Positions 7,275 to 16,900 of a stretch of DNA of 27,120 nt are shown here, piece by piece (the first letter of the stretch is position 1; the number at the start of each line of letters is the position of its first letter). Both the position numbers and the translations under genes were made by a program. The stretch comes from Flammula alnicola (lineage: Eukaryota; Basidiomycota; Agaricomycetes; Agaricales; Strophariaceae): NCBI GenBank assembly GCA_015499995.1, contig JADNRV010000524.1, positions 1-27,120 of the forward strand, in the 5' to 3' direction. The notes below the pieces were generated by a model. It was not told where the DNA came from. It searched no databases and saw nothing but the letters and a program-made list of their open reading frames with translations.

Positions 7275-9128
7275 ATGGCTGCTCAAACCTTCGCGCAGAC
7301 TATCAATTATCCACCAGCTCAGGAGAAGCCACAGTTCTCTTTTCTCGCGAAACCTCCACCTCCACGGAAAAGGCGACCTAGTCAAGGTCCTCCTCTGCCG
7401 CCTCCACGCTGTTCTCCTCCTCCAGTGCCCACTGCTCAGCTTAACCGTCGGCGCTCGAATACCTACTGTGGTATTCATGCTTGGGCTGCACACGTCCAAC
7501 CAGGTTCCCCTGCCCCGCGTTCTCCTCACAGGCGCCCGTCGATCACGAGTAACTCCTCTCGCCGTTCTTCCATCTCGCGCCTCAACCGCCGCCCATCCAT
7601 CACCCACAGCCGTACACCTTCTGGATCCTTCATCCATATCATCGACACGCCGACGCGCACCCAATACACACCGTCCGTCGCCGACTTTGACCTGACTGCT
7701 CTCGGGTACACCTCGGTGTTCGTGCAATTCCCCAAAACACCAACCACCCCATCGCCTTACCTCCGCCAATATCACCAGCGGCACGAGCAGCACTGCAATG
7801 TAAATGGGGCTCCTTTTTCAAAACCTCTTTCTCCTGGGCCTCTATCCGCAAGTGCGTTTGCGCACATCCCTATCCCCCCGATCCCGTCTGAAGACGCAGC
7901 ACCCAAGCGAAAGGGCATGAAACGTTTCCGGTCCCTGTCCATCCTCCGTCCTCGAAGCTCTAAATCCAAATCGCAAGCACCCACCTCTCCGTGTCCTATA
8001 TCACCCACCAAAACCTCCATCTCGACAAAATCTTCGAAGCCCGCCAAACGGCAACAATCTGACAATTCAGCCGCGTCCATCACGAAGCGCAAGCAGGCGA
8101 AATATGCGTACAAGTATGTGCGTCCGCCCCCACCGCTCGCGAATGAACTCGCCATGATGCAGTTTGCCGACGGCGGCAGCATGGAGTCAAACATCAAGCG
8201 TGTGATGGAAGGGCAATCGAAGGCAGCGAAGGGATCTGGCGCAGGTGTGGGTGTGGCGGATGTTTATAGGGATGGCGAAGGCGGGATATGGTGGGACGCG
8301 GATGAAGAGATGGAGTACGCACCTTTGCTCGGGGAGAAGACGGCGCAGGAAGCGATGAAGGAGGGAAGAGATGACGAGATGGAGATGGAGTGGGAGGAGT
8401 TCGACGCAGGCGCCGCGAAGCCAGTGGGCCATGTTGCTTCCCCAGATGTCATGGACACCGCCCGCCGGTCCAGCGTGTCGACGCAAGACTCGGACCTCGA
8501 CCCCAAGTACCTCGTACCTCTCCCCGAGAACGAAGACCCGCGCATGATGACGGTGGATGACCGCGTCCTCGCATCACGCAGGATTGGAGGCCCAGGCATG
8601 AGTGTGCTTTCTATACCCTCACGTCCACGACGCGCAGCAATGCACCTACACAAACCCGGTTTCCTCGTGGACGTGGCGGCATTCGGACCACGCAGCCCCA
8701 GTGCTGGTGCCAAATCGACGACGTCATTCATCGCTACCTCGAGCTCGCACGCCACCAAATCGAGGGGCAAGGCGCGCAGACGCCCCGCCCCGCTGAAGCT
8801 GGCGAGCTCTGCGCACGCTGTGGTCGTCGTTAGGAGTCGACGGTCGCCTGGCGTTCAAGATACGGTCGCGTCTTCGCCCACGCGGCGCATCTTGGTAGCG
8901 CCTGCCACCGTTGCTGTGTCTAGTCCCGGGGGTGTAGAAAGGACAAGACGCGAATTCATCGAGGACTCGTTCGCTCCTTTGCCTTTGCCACCCATACCTG
9001 CACCGGCTCGTATTCCTCTGCCCATCTTTGTCGCCACTTCGCATGGTGTAGGCGATTCCTCGGCTGCAAAGTCTTCGAAGCGTGGAGGCGTCCTAGGCCT
9101 CTTTGCAATAGCACGAAGAGCTGATTGA
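7275..9128 (+). CDS. Intronless 617-aa, largely disordered protein of unknown function
   Basis: A single uninterrupted ATG-to-TGA frame of 1854 nt. I do not recognise a known domain. The N-terminal third is rich in Pro, Ser and Arg (PPPPRKRRPS, HRRPSITSNSSRRSSIS) and looks like a phospho-regulated disordered region. A possible ordered patch near 135-165 contains FDLTALGYTSVFVQFPKTP. A basic stretch (KRKGMKRFRSLSILRPRSS) and KQAKYAYKYVRPPPPLANEL follow. Then come DVYRDGEGGIWWDADEEMEY (about 334-353) and an acidic EMEMEWEEFD segment. After SDLDPKYLVPLPEN the C-terminus is again Arg/Ser/Ala-rich and ends GVLGLFAIARRAD. The sequence is GC-richer than its surroundings and, unlike most genes here, has no coding intron. 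The ATG lies in a typical pyrimidine-rich leader. Likely a fungus-specific family (inference). Confidence 0.8.
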   Translation: MAAQTFAQTINYPPAQEKPQFSFLAKPPPPRKRRPSQGPPLPPPRCSPPPVPTAQLNRRRSNTYCGIHAWAAHVQPGSPAPRSPHRRPSITSNSSRRSSISRLNRRPSITHSRTPSGSFIHIIDTPTRTQYTPSVADFDLTALGYTSVFVQFPKTPTTPSPYLRQYHQRHEQHCNVNGAPFSKPLSPGPLSASAFAHIPIPPIPSEDAAPKRKGMKRFRSLSILRPRSSKSKSQAPTSPCPISPTKTSISTKSSKPAKRQQSDNSAASITKRKQAKYAYKYVRPPPPLANELAMMQFADGGSMESNIKRVMEGQSKAAKGSGAGVGVADVYRDGEGGIWWDADEEMEYAPLLGEKTAQEAMKEGRDDEMEMEWEEFDAGAAKPVGHVASPDVMDTARRSSVSTQDSDLDPKYLVPLPENEDPRMMTVDDRVLASRRIGGPGMSVLSIPSRPRRAAMHLHKPGFLVDVAAFGPRSPSAGAKSTTSFIATSSSHATKSRGKARRRPAPLKLASSAHAVVVVRSRRSPGVQDTVASSPTRRILVAPATVAVSSPGGVERTRREFIEDSFAPLPLPPIPAPARIPLPIFVATSHGVGDSSAAKSSKRGGVLGLFAIARRAD

Positions 9129-9690
9129 TTAGTCAGTCATCATTGATCATCAATCAGCAAGCCCGCTCGCTGCCCAACAATTTCAAGACCTCGCAACCCT
9201 AAGGCCGCAAAGTCATTGCTACCCTTCGAATTTCCTTACCATTATCTATGTATTGTATCACTCGATGTGTTTAGCTGTATTTTCACGAACCACTAACGTC
9301 TTCTCCAGTTATTGTGGCTACCTGCTTGACGCTCGTTGCTCATCCTACCGGTACCATTCTATGTAGTGATGGAAACTACTACATATACCATTGTATCACT
9401 ACTATATACCTTCTGTTCTCCATGTACATTTTGAGCTTTTGAAATGTGCTGTTGATTTCACTCGATGCCAATTCAGGTGGACAGCTTATATGCCCTCTGC
9501 TTTGCGAAAAACGTTAACTTTTGCTCAGCCCCAGATGACCGTCCGCGCGCTGCAATAATCCGCCTGGCTCCATCCTGGCTGCGTATTTCGGAACATCCAA
9601 TTATAAGTAACGAAGTATAATACTAGGGGCATTAAATATTGAATTTCTTTAGACAGTCCTTTGACCGAGAACCCTTTGGTCGACTAGCTA
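9129..9690. other. Convergent intergenic region
   Basis: 3' flanks of the 617-aa gene (plus) and the BTB gene (minus). AT-rich stretches with TGTAT/TATAT motifs suitable for 3'-end formation. No gene seen. Confidence 0.5.
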
Positions 9691-10804
9691 CTACGTACAA
9701 CAGAACTCCTTTAATTCCAGCCGGCTCCCACTTCTCAGGAACTCGGTAAAAGGAGGAATTTGTTGGATTCCATCCTGGCAAATTCTCGTTATTTTTGGGA
9801 GGTATTGACACACACGCTTGGCGCAGGTTGTACACAGACAATCGTTCGGATACGCCGGGGAGCAGCCCCCAAGCGAGGTCTTGAGAGCCGAAAGCGTGGT
9901 TTTTTCTTCCAGCTCGGTGACCCAGACGTTCAAGACGAAGCGACATCGGTTGCACACCGTCATGGGATGGAAACATCGTCCTTCGCCGTCCATGGGTATT
10001 CCTTTGATGTATTTTCTCGCGACTTTGAAAGCCGTTTTCCATGCTTCCTGGTATCGGACCTGCGCAGTCCTCAGTACGGTACCGCTTAGTAGGAAATGTG
10101 AGAGGTTGAATGCTTACCCAGGGTAGTATACATTCAGGAGGTAACCTATCGAGCACGTCCAATAAAGGCGAACGTGCAAGATACGGGACGCACTCGTCAA
10201 TCATACTGGGATAGTTATGCTTGACAAAATGTCCCATTATTTCAGCTGCGTGCTCCGGAATAAAATGCCTTTAATCGTTAATAAAGAGCGTTGGATGGAT
10301 TACGGCGAGGGACGTACCTCAAGCGTAGCCTACATGTATTCATAGCAGAGAATACCTCGTACTTCTCGACTGCTTCTGCGACTTGTATGACAAGCTGAAA
10401 ATCCAGATCTTCAAGATCTGGGTGTCGTGTCGGATAAACGAATTGGAACATGATGGCTAGTACGTCTGCTGTTTCCGTCAAGCAAGTGATTTCCCCCTGT
10501 GTGTCGAACAATTCCGAGGGTGGGAATGCCCCTGTGCCTAACTCAAGGTTCTTTCGGTGGACTTTGAAGAGGACGCCATCTATTGATTGGATGGTAAGAT
10601 CTGAGTCGCTAGAGTCGACTACATTTCAGAATTGTCGGGACATGAACTTCGCACAAGACAAAAGTGTTTTGTCACTGACATTGCTCGTGTACCAATGTAT
10701 CTGGGTGGATCATCGTGTCGACTAGGACTATCTAGTCCAGCGTGTTTGGCGTCGATGAGCAAAGGGAAAGGGAGAAGGACAGCATCACCCTGAGTGCATT
10801 TCAT
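9691..10804 (-). CDS. BTB/POZ domain protein, basidiomycete type
   Basis: Minus strand. Exons 10804-10693, 10618-10318, 10268-10118 and 10059-9691 give about 310 aa. The BTB fold runs from SSDSDLTIQSIDGVLFKVHR through SELFDTQGEITCLTE, FQFVYPTRHPDLEDL and AEAVEKYEVFSAMNTCRLRL, continuing across intron 2 into HFIPEHAAEIMGHFVKHNYP. This layout, with the (K)FIPEHAAEI step, is typical of the expanded BTB family of mushroom fungi, whose members are thought to act as protein-interaction or ubiquitin-ligase adaptors. The C-terminal half carries a Cys-rich stretch (about 213-260: FHPMTVCNRCRF, DCLCTTCAKRVC) that might bind metal. The first exon is uncertain. The start at 10804 uses donor GTACAC, but a TATA-like element lies only 3 nt upstream. 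An alternative start at 10681 (MSVTKHF, 43-nt intron) also joins in frame. Confidence 0.75.
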
Positions 10805-11265
10805 GGTTTATATAAAACATGTCCGAGGCTCAAGACGAGAAAGTACTGGGGGCAGAGGGGAGCAAGAGCAAGAGGAGCAGTACTGGAGCAGTTGGGAGCA
10901 GTCAATCACCATCATACTTATCACGATCAGAGGAGTAGCAACATATCTATATATACATCCAGACCCATAATTAGACCTACATCGTATTCATGAGAGCTCG
11001 TGAAATACAGTATGACCCATGACACATAATGCAAGATAAAGCTTCAAAGCTTCAAAGCTTCAATGTCAACACTGGGTCACCGAAGGCCAAAAGTCTGAGG
11101 TTCATGTCGGTCCACCAGCACCTTTCAACGCGTTCAGTTGTTACTGCCTCGCTGGTCCCAGTCCTGTATCTTCCGTCAAGCCAATTCATCATGATGTACA
11201 ATGTTAGATAGATCGAGGACCCGAACAGTTCATCATGGCAGGCTAGCAAGCTGATAGAAAACAAT
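10805..11265. other. Intergenic region with AAAGCTTC triplet repeat
   Basis: Promoter side of the BTB gene and 3' flank of the 7-TM gene. It contains three tandem copies of AAAGCTTC at 11038-11061 and an AGCAAGAGCAAGAGGAGCAG purine-rich stretch near 10861. No gene seen. Confidence 0.5.
10807..10817 (-). promoter_or_regulatory. Candidate TATA box of the BTB gene
   Basis: TTTATATAAAA is near-palindromic and lies immediately upstream of the first candidate ATG of the BTB gene. If it is used, transcription would start near 10780 and the ATG at 10681 would be favoured. Confidence 0.35.
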
Positions 11266-12647
11266 TCATTGCAAACTGCGAGTCCGTATGTCGCACGATG
11301 GACGGGTGAAATCAGACTCAAACAGCTCCGTCAGCTCTATGTGATAGCTGCCGCTGGTAGTGGTGGGCTGAGTGGCATTTTCAGTACGCTTGTCCTCACT
11401 GGAGGGCGTTATGTCTGTTCCCCCGTCCGTCGTGTTGCTGGTTGCTCTCTCTACTCCTGATTCCGTGTCCAGCGGTGCGTTATTATGGTTGGCAGGAGGC
11501 CGAAGATTCCCAATTGCCGCGATAGGTTCTTCTGCTCGGAAGAAGCGATGAAAAGAGGTCACGACGACAAGCATGTTGCAAACAAGTAGAGAAATCGAGG
11601 CCTGATATTTAAGCATGATTTAGTTAAGTATAAGTCCTGGAAGGAGGGGACTGACCACAAGGTGGGACATGATTGACGCCATGAAACCTGCTTCTGCAAT
11701 CTTCTCGGCGGACTGTGTATTATGGCGATCAAAAAGAATTATAGTGGTCAAGACACACGAGATAGCTGTAAGTATACTGGCCGCAAAACACGCTTTGATG
11801 AGACGGCGCGTGATTGGAGGCAATTTAAGCTGGCGCCAAAACGCCTTGAAGGGTATAATGATGAGTGAAGCGTCGGCGAAAATATCCACTGTAGGAATTC
11901 CGTCAGGAAGATCTCTATCCAGGCAAATCAGCAAGCTCACGGCTGACACGAGAAATTGCAGAGCCCTCCGACAGTGGACATATATATGGAAAAATCTGGT
12001 TCCAGCTTGCGTTATTCCGCCCGCATGCGATGCCAACCTCTATTGTAAGTGCAATACCTATCGCACCGAAAAGATAGGCGAAACGTATGCTGGTAACGCG
12101 CATCGATTGCTGGGGTGGTATCGCTCGAGCTATAGAAAGCGCAAGGCTGATGCGTGTGCACCTATGAATAGTAGCACAGAGGATCAGCCTTCAAACTAGC
12201 CTGAAATTCAAAGGCCAAACACTTTACCATATCAATAGAGGAAACACAATTTGTGCCACCCAAGAGGTGACTACCTGTGCGTCTATTAATATTCAATTCT
12301 GGTCAGTAAAGCGGATCATGCCACTAAAGAAGCAGGCACTAATTGGACGTACCACGGGCATTCACCACTCGGACCCAGAGGGTTGGAAAGTAAAGGCAAT
12401 CTAGGGCAAACGAAATCATAGCGAAATAGTCGTCCCACCATAGTTGACGCGTCTTCCTCCGCCTATACAGACGAAATAGAGAAGATAGAATCGCGAGAAT
12501 ATGGGAAAGCGTTATGCACACTAGAAAATGTAGGTTGAGTAGTCTCACTTTTCCAGAAGGTCGCGTACCTCTCCAAATCAAAAAAGATCGAGCGAGCTCC
12601 GCAATGGACTTCGTACTTGTATTGGAGTTTGCCGTCTCGCTTTGCAT
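11266..12647 (-). CDS. Seven-transmembrane fungal rhodopsin-like integral membrane protein
   Basis: Minus strand, six exons: 12647-12569, 12520-12353, 12282-12228, 12161-11941, 11888-11656, 11601-11266 (363 aa). Splicing yields seven hydrophobic segments in order: VCITLSHILAILSSLFRLY, DYFAMISFALDCLYFPTLWV, SWVAQIVFPLLIWCTRISLA, RFAYLFGAIGIALTIEVGIA, LDIFADASLIIIPFKAFW, LIKACFAASILTAISCVLTT and VASISLLVCNMLVVVTSF. After TM1 it has the basic loop RRRKTRQLWWDDYFA, the hallmark of the fungal rhodopsin-like/PTH11-related membrane protein family. ALSIARAIPP follows TM3. The last about 90 residues are a hydrophilic Ser/Thr/Glu-rich cytoplasmic tail. Ligand and role are unknown; relatives are proposed G-protein-linked sensors, but that is not shown here. 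Intron 1 is 48 nt, in frame and free of stops, so retention would add 16 residues before TM1. Confidence 0.8.
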
Positions 12648-13900
12648 GACTTCAATGATGTCCCAACAGCGCCCGACTTAACGATGCTAGCTGGATGAAA
12701 AGGGGCGAAGATAAGAGTTACGTCTCCTGTGACGTGCATAAGCTGGTCGAAAGAGTATAGTGTTGTGAAGATGGAAATTTCTTCAGGTCGATCGAGGTGG
12801 AAGTAATTGAGAGAAAAGATATTCCTACCGCGTATGTTTTATTCGATACCCTGCCCTCTCCAGCATGAGGGATGTTGATGCGGTGAGAGTGCAAATGTTC
12901 ATCCAAGGGGTTTATCCATAAGATAGGACGCCGCTGACTGATCGTCGTTTCCGACAGACTTAAGGAACGTCACCAGACGTAATCACTGAAAAGAAAATCA
13001 AATGCTCACGTTGATTTATTTGCTCACCCTTTGACAATTGACTCTCGGTGTGGCGTGTGGCTGTTTCAAAATTCTACTCCCTTCAACTTTCCTTATCTCT
13101 TCGAACTGCGGATTCCTGTGGATGTTCCTTCCCACTGAATGTCGACTCGGCTCGAGAGCTTGCCGAACGCTGCCACTGAATCCCAGGGTCATCAGGATGC
13201 AGAGCGACAGGTTCAACTTCGGACAGATCACATAAAAATTACACACACATGTAGATGGGAGAACGATTCAATGAAGCTGCGCTTCATCTTCATTACCGAA
13301 CCTTGGTTTTCAGCCCTTCAACTCATCTGAACTCTGACCTCATGAGCTTCTGGCAATGAACTCAACTGATTTGCGATATGGATTCGTTTTTCTCCTGGAT
13401 TTATACTCATAGCAACGAACTTTGCTACAGTTACTCAAATGATCCGAAGAGCCGCAAACTGTTTATGTGGTACCTGTCGTTGACCTGTCGAATGATCTAC
13501 TTACATAATTATAAGTGTTATGTATAAAAAAGAACTTCACGTTGAGTTTATCCCACACATTTAAGCGCCCATTATTTGGCAACGCCGCGATGTCGACTAA
13601 ATGCCCGTACAGTTTATGGCATTTGAGCTAGGCGTAATTAGGGAAGAATGCCGCGAATACCCACATCAGATTCAGAGGCCAATCGGATTTGCGGTTGATA
13701 CACGATCGTAGATGATCGATATGGACTAGTACCAGGCACGAACGACAACCCTATCTATGACGTAAGACTCTGCACAAGAACAAGATCTACATGAATAAAC
13801 ATCTCAAAAGAAATCCAACAAAGGTGTACAGGTATGTAAAGACAATAAAAAATATCATGTAGAAAGATGAGATTGTCGAAATGTACAATTAAAATATTGC
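12648..13900. other. 1.25-kb region without a recognisable gene
   Basis: Upstream flank of the 7-TM gene and 3' flank of the RhoGEF gene (both minus strand). Short frames at 12718-12906, 13016-13246 and 13755-14309 show no family motifs, splice-supported extension or coding-like composition. I see no tRNA and no transposon ends. Confidence 0.5.
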
Positions 13901-16900
13901 CTATATATGATGCGACCGCAGAGGTGGTGACCGAGGCGGTGAAAAGGACACAGGAAAGTATGGCGCAGTTGTCGGCGAAGACAATGAGCCCGGAAGGTAT
14001 AATGGTATTGTCGGAAACAATTCGAAAACATGCTGCATGATGCCTCGCGTTGGTCGTCCTGTAGGCTCTGGTATATTCATGACAGCATGGACCCGAGGTT
14101 CTTGCACCATGCGTTCTTCCGTGCCTTCTGCTGGCACAACGGCTGCGCCACCATCGAGGCTTCGACCGTCCCAAATACATCGAATTTCGCTTCCTGGAAT
14201 AATTTGGACGAGTCGGCCAGTTTCGAGATGACGAACTTCGATGAACCGAGTATCGAAGAGCAAGACATATGGCGAGTGTAAGGCCACCCGCTCGGCCGTC
14301 CCTTCCCATTCGATGGTCCCGGTCTTGCGACTGGGATGACCTTGCTTGTCAACGAAAAGACCGATTTCTAGAAATAAAAAGATAAGTTGCGTTCAGGCGA
14401 TGCGCTTATTGAAATACACACCATCATAGCATAACAGGAACTCGTCTTCTCCAGATCGGAAGATACCCAGAGGGCGGCAGGCATCGCATCGTTTCGTGAT
14501 ATAAGGGAAGTTAGGATCATCCCGTTGGGGAATGTTCACGCTCTTGTAGCTTTGGTGAAGAAATTCAGCTCCAAACACTCCATCACCGATAGGCAGGAAC
14601 GTACTTAATAAGATCCATGATCATGAAACCCTTTGTACAGAGTACAGTGATCCTTGTCTTTAGGAAGATCAAATCGTATGCGTCGGGAAATGAGAAATCT
14701 TTATAGTTCCGGAACCATTCTGTCTTGTTCCTCTTCAAACTGGGAATGAGGCCTCCGCTGGCCTTCGGTCGTTCATTGATCTTGTCGATGACGGGCTCAA
14801 TGGCATGGAAAACACTGTCGTTATTCTTTGAAGATAGGTCCATGAGCAACGAGCGCATTCGACGACAAAAGAAACAGACGAACTCCTTTTTTCTTCATGT
14901 AAACGACCAGAGTCCTTCCATCAAGAACACCAATGCTAAAGAAATGGACATCCTTGCCATTGATCCTTTGTGGTGTCTGTGACGCGTGTATGCTACCTGG
15001 CGTTGTGGGGACCAAAGCTTCTAGATGGTACGCGAAGAGGACCTGAGGAAGGAGAGGTGAGATAAGTATCAATTATCTGAAAAGACTATACCTTGTCCGC
15101 CAATACAAGGAATAAACCAAAATCTTCTAAGATTGCACATTGTGTCACCATCTTCAAGTGAAGGACTCTCCGTAGTGCTGTGAAAAGTAGGCTTGTCAAA
15201 ACCAGGGAATTTACAACAGCAAAGCCACTTACAGCGAGAATCATGGCGGTAGCCAATCCAGACACCCTCCGCACATCCAATGGCAACAAGTCCCCGTCCG
15301 TCAGGCGTATCTGGACTTTGTAAATACAATGTGGAGAATACGTAATGAAAATATCTCACTAAAAGGTACCGAACAAGTAACTTTGCCTGTGAAAAGTGTT
15401 CCATCTTGCCACACAGATGAATTTGGACCGGTCGTCAGAGTAGGGAGCAAGAATGTATCGACGCTGAGACTTTCGATTTCAAAAACTTTGTTGGATTCCT
15501 GGACAACTTTTCGCAGGCCTTTGGATTCTTCCAGTTTTTGTTTCCACTCCAGCCTGGAGACAGTGGATTCGGCATAGATGACATATGATCCACTGGCACC
15601 AAGTCGCCCGTTGTGGTGGATAGTAAAAGGATACAGCGCCCGGGTATCTCCATTCTCCAGTGAACGTGAGGATATGCTTGCGACGTCCGCTTGCCTATCA
15701 TCACCATTGCCCCATAACGACCGAATCAGGCTGGTGCTTTTTCGGACAGCAGCGTCGGTGAAGTTTACGAGAGTCAAAAGATCGAGAGGTATAGGCTGAA
15801 TCAATTATCAGATTCAGTCTGAAAAAGACGCGGAAAGTAGAAACCAACCCTGCGATAGACATGGTATTTCGTTATCCCATCCCTTTCTCGCGGATGCGTC
15901 ATGACCACTATAAATCATCATTAAGGATGCCATTTCGAATCAGAGAAAGGATAGACCCACAATAATTGTCAAATAACATCACAAAGAGTTCATCGATACC
16001 ATTATCCGGTTGCCGAAACAGCCTTCCAGTGTGAATCAATGAACGCTGCTCATTGAGTAAATCCATATCCTATCATTGCCTCAGCTATAGATCAAGCAAG
16101 GATCGTCAAACTAACACATACCACATGCTCTCCAGCCTTGAAGACCAGGTTAGAGTTGTACTTCCACAACTCTACCTTCTGCTTGGATGATTGGACTCCC
16201 GGTTCCGTCTCTCTACCCAGAGCCTTGATCACATCGATAACTTGTGGAATGGTGTCACGATCTTCATGATACCCGGGTGTCTCGGATAGAATCTCCTTCA
16301 GGAGGAGTTCATAGCGTAACAAACGAGGAATCGGGCGGTTAATGAAGTTCTTCATATCTAGGCGATGAGCGTCGGGATGCCGGACCGTGTGCTTAAATGA
16401 CGTCAGAATGTCAGAAATGCGTAATTCGTTCCACAAATTATACTCACATTCACAAACGCCTTGAACGCGGGATTATTTGCCATCTCTTCGTCAATTCTAT
16501 ACGCCGCGATAGGGTAATTCGGGATGTACTCCATATAAGCTTCCCTGAAATTCAAGGCAGCATCGAAGACAACAGCAGTGATGGTGCGAATACTGGGATG
16601 TTCTTCGCGCTGGATCTCGTGGAGGTTATCCACCAATCTTCGATGATGAGCATGAAGTTCGTTGAAGTTGTGGAAAACGTCCATTAAGAACTGGTTGAGT
16701 CGATTCGGGGGGATAATTGGAGGTTCGGCATTCCGTAGAGGACGGACATACATCTGGAAGACGTAGTCTGAACGAAAGTTCTGCGATTGTGGAAAGCCTA
16801 CGCACCGTCTCTATGTTCTCTAGATCGCGCACATACGCCATCTCACCCTTTATCAGTTCAAAGATGACACTGCCGATCATCAGTTGACACGAACTGCTTA

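Noticed and set aside
7212..7793. 193-codon minus-strand frame opposite the 617-aa gene, and similar frames at 7772-8197, 8264-8770 and 8724-9044
   Set aside because: Arg/Gly/Ser-rich mirror readings of GC-rich codons on the opposite strand, without ATG context, motifs or splice support.
11038..11061. AAAGCTTC x3 as a regulatory array
   Set aside because: Three perfect 8-mers are a simple microsatellite; there is no evidence of function.
13755..14309. 184-codon minus-strand frame overlapping the last RhoGEF exon
   Set aside because: It is out of phase with the CNH-matching frame; the part below 13901 is 3' flank without motifs.
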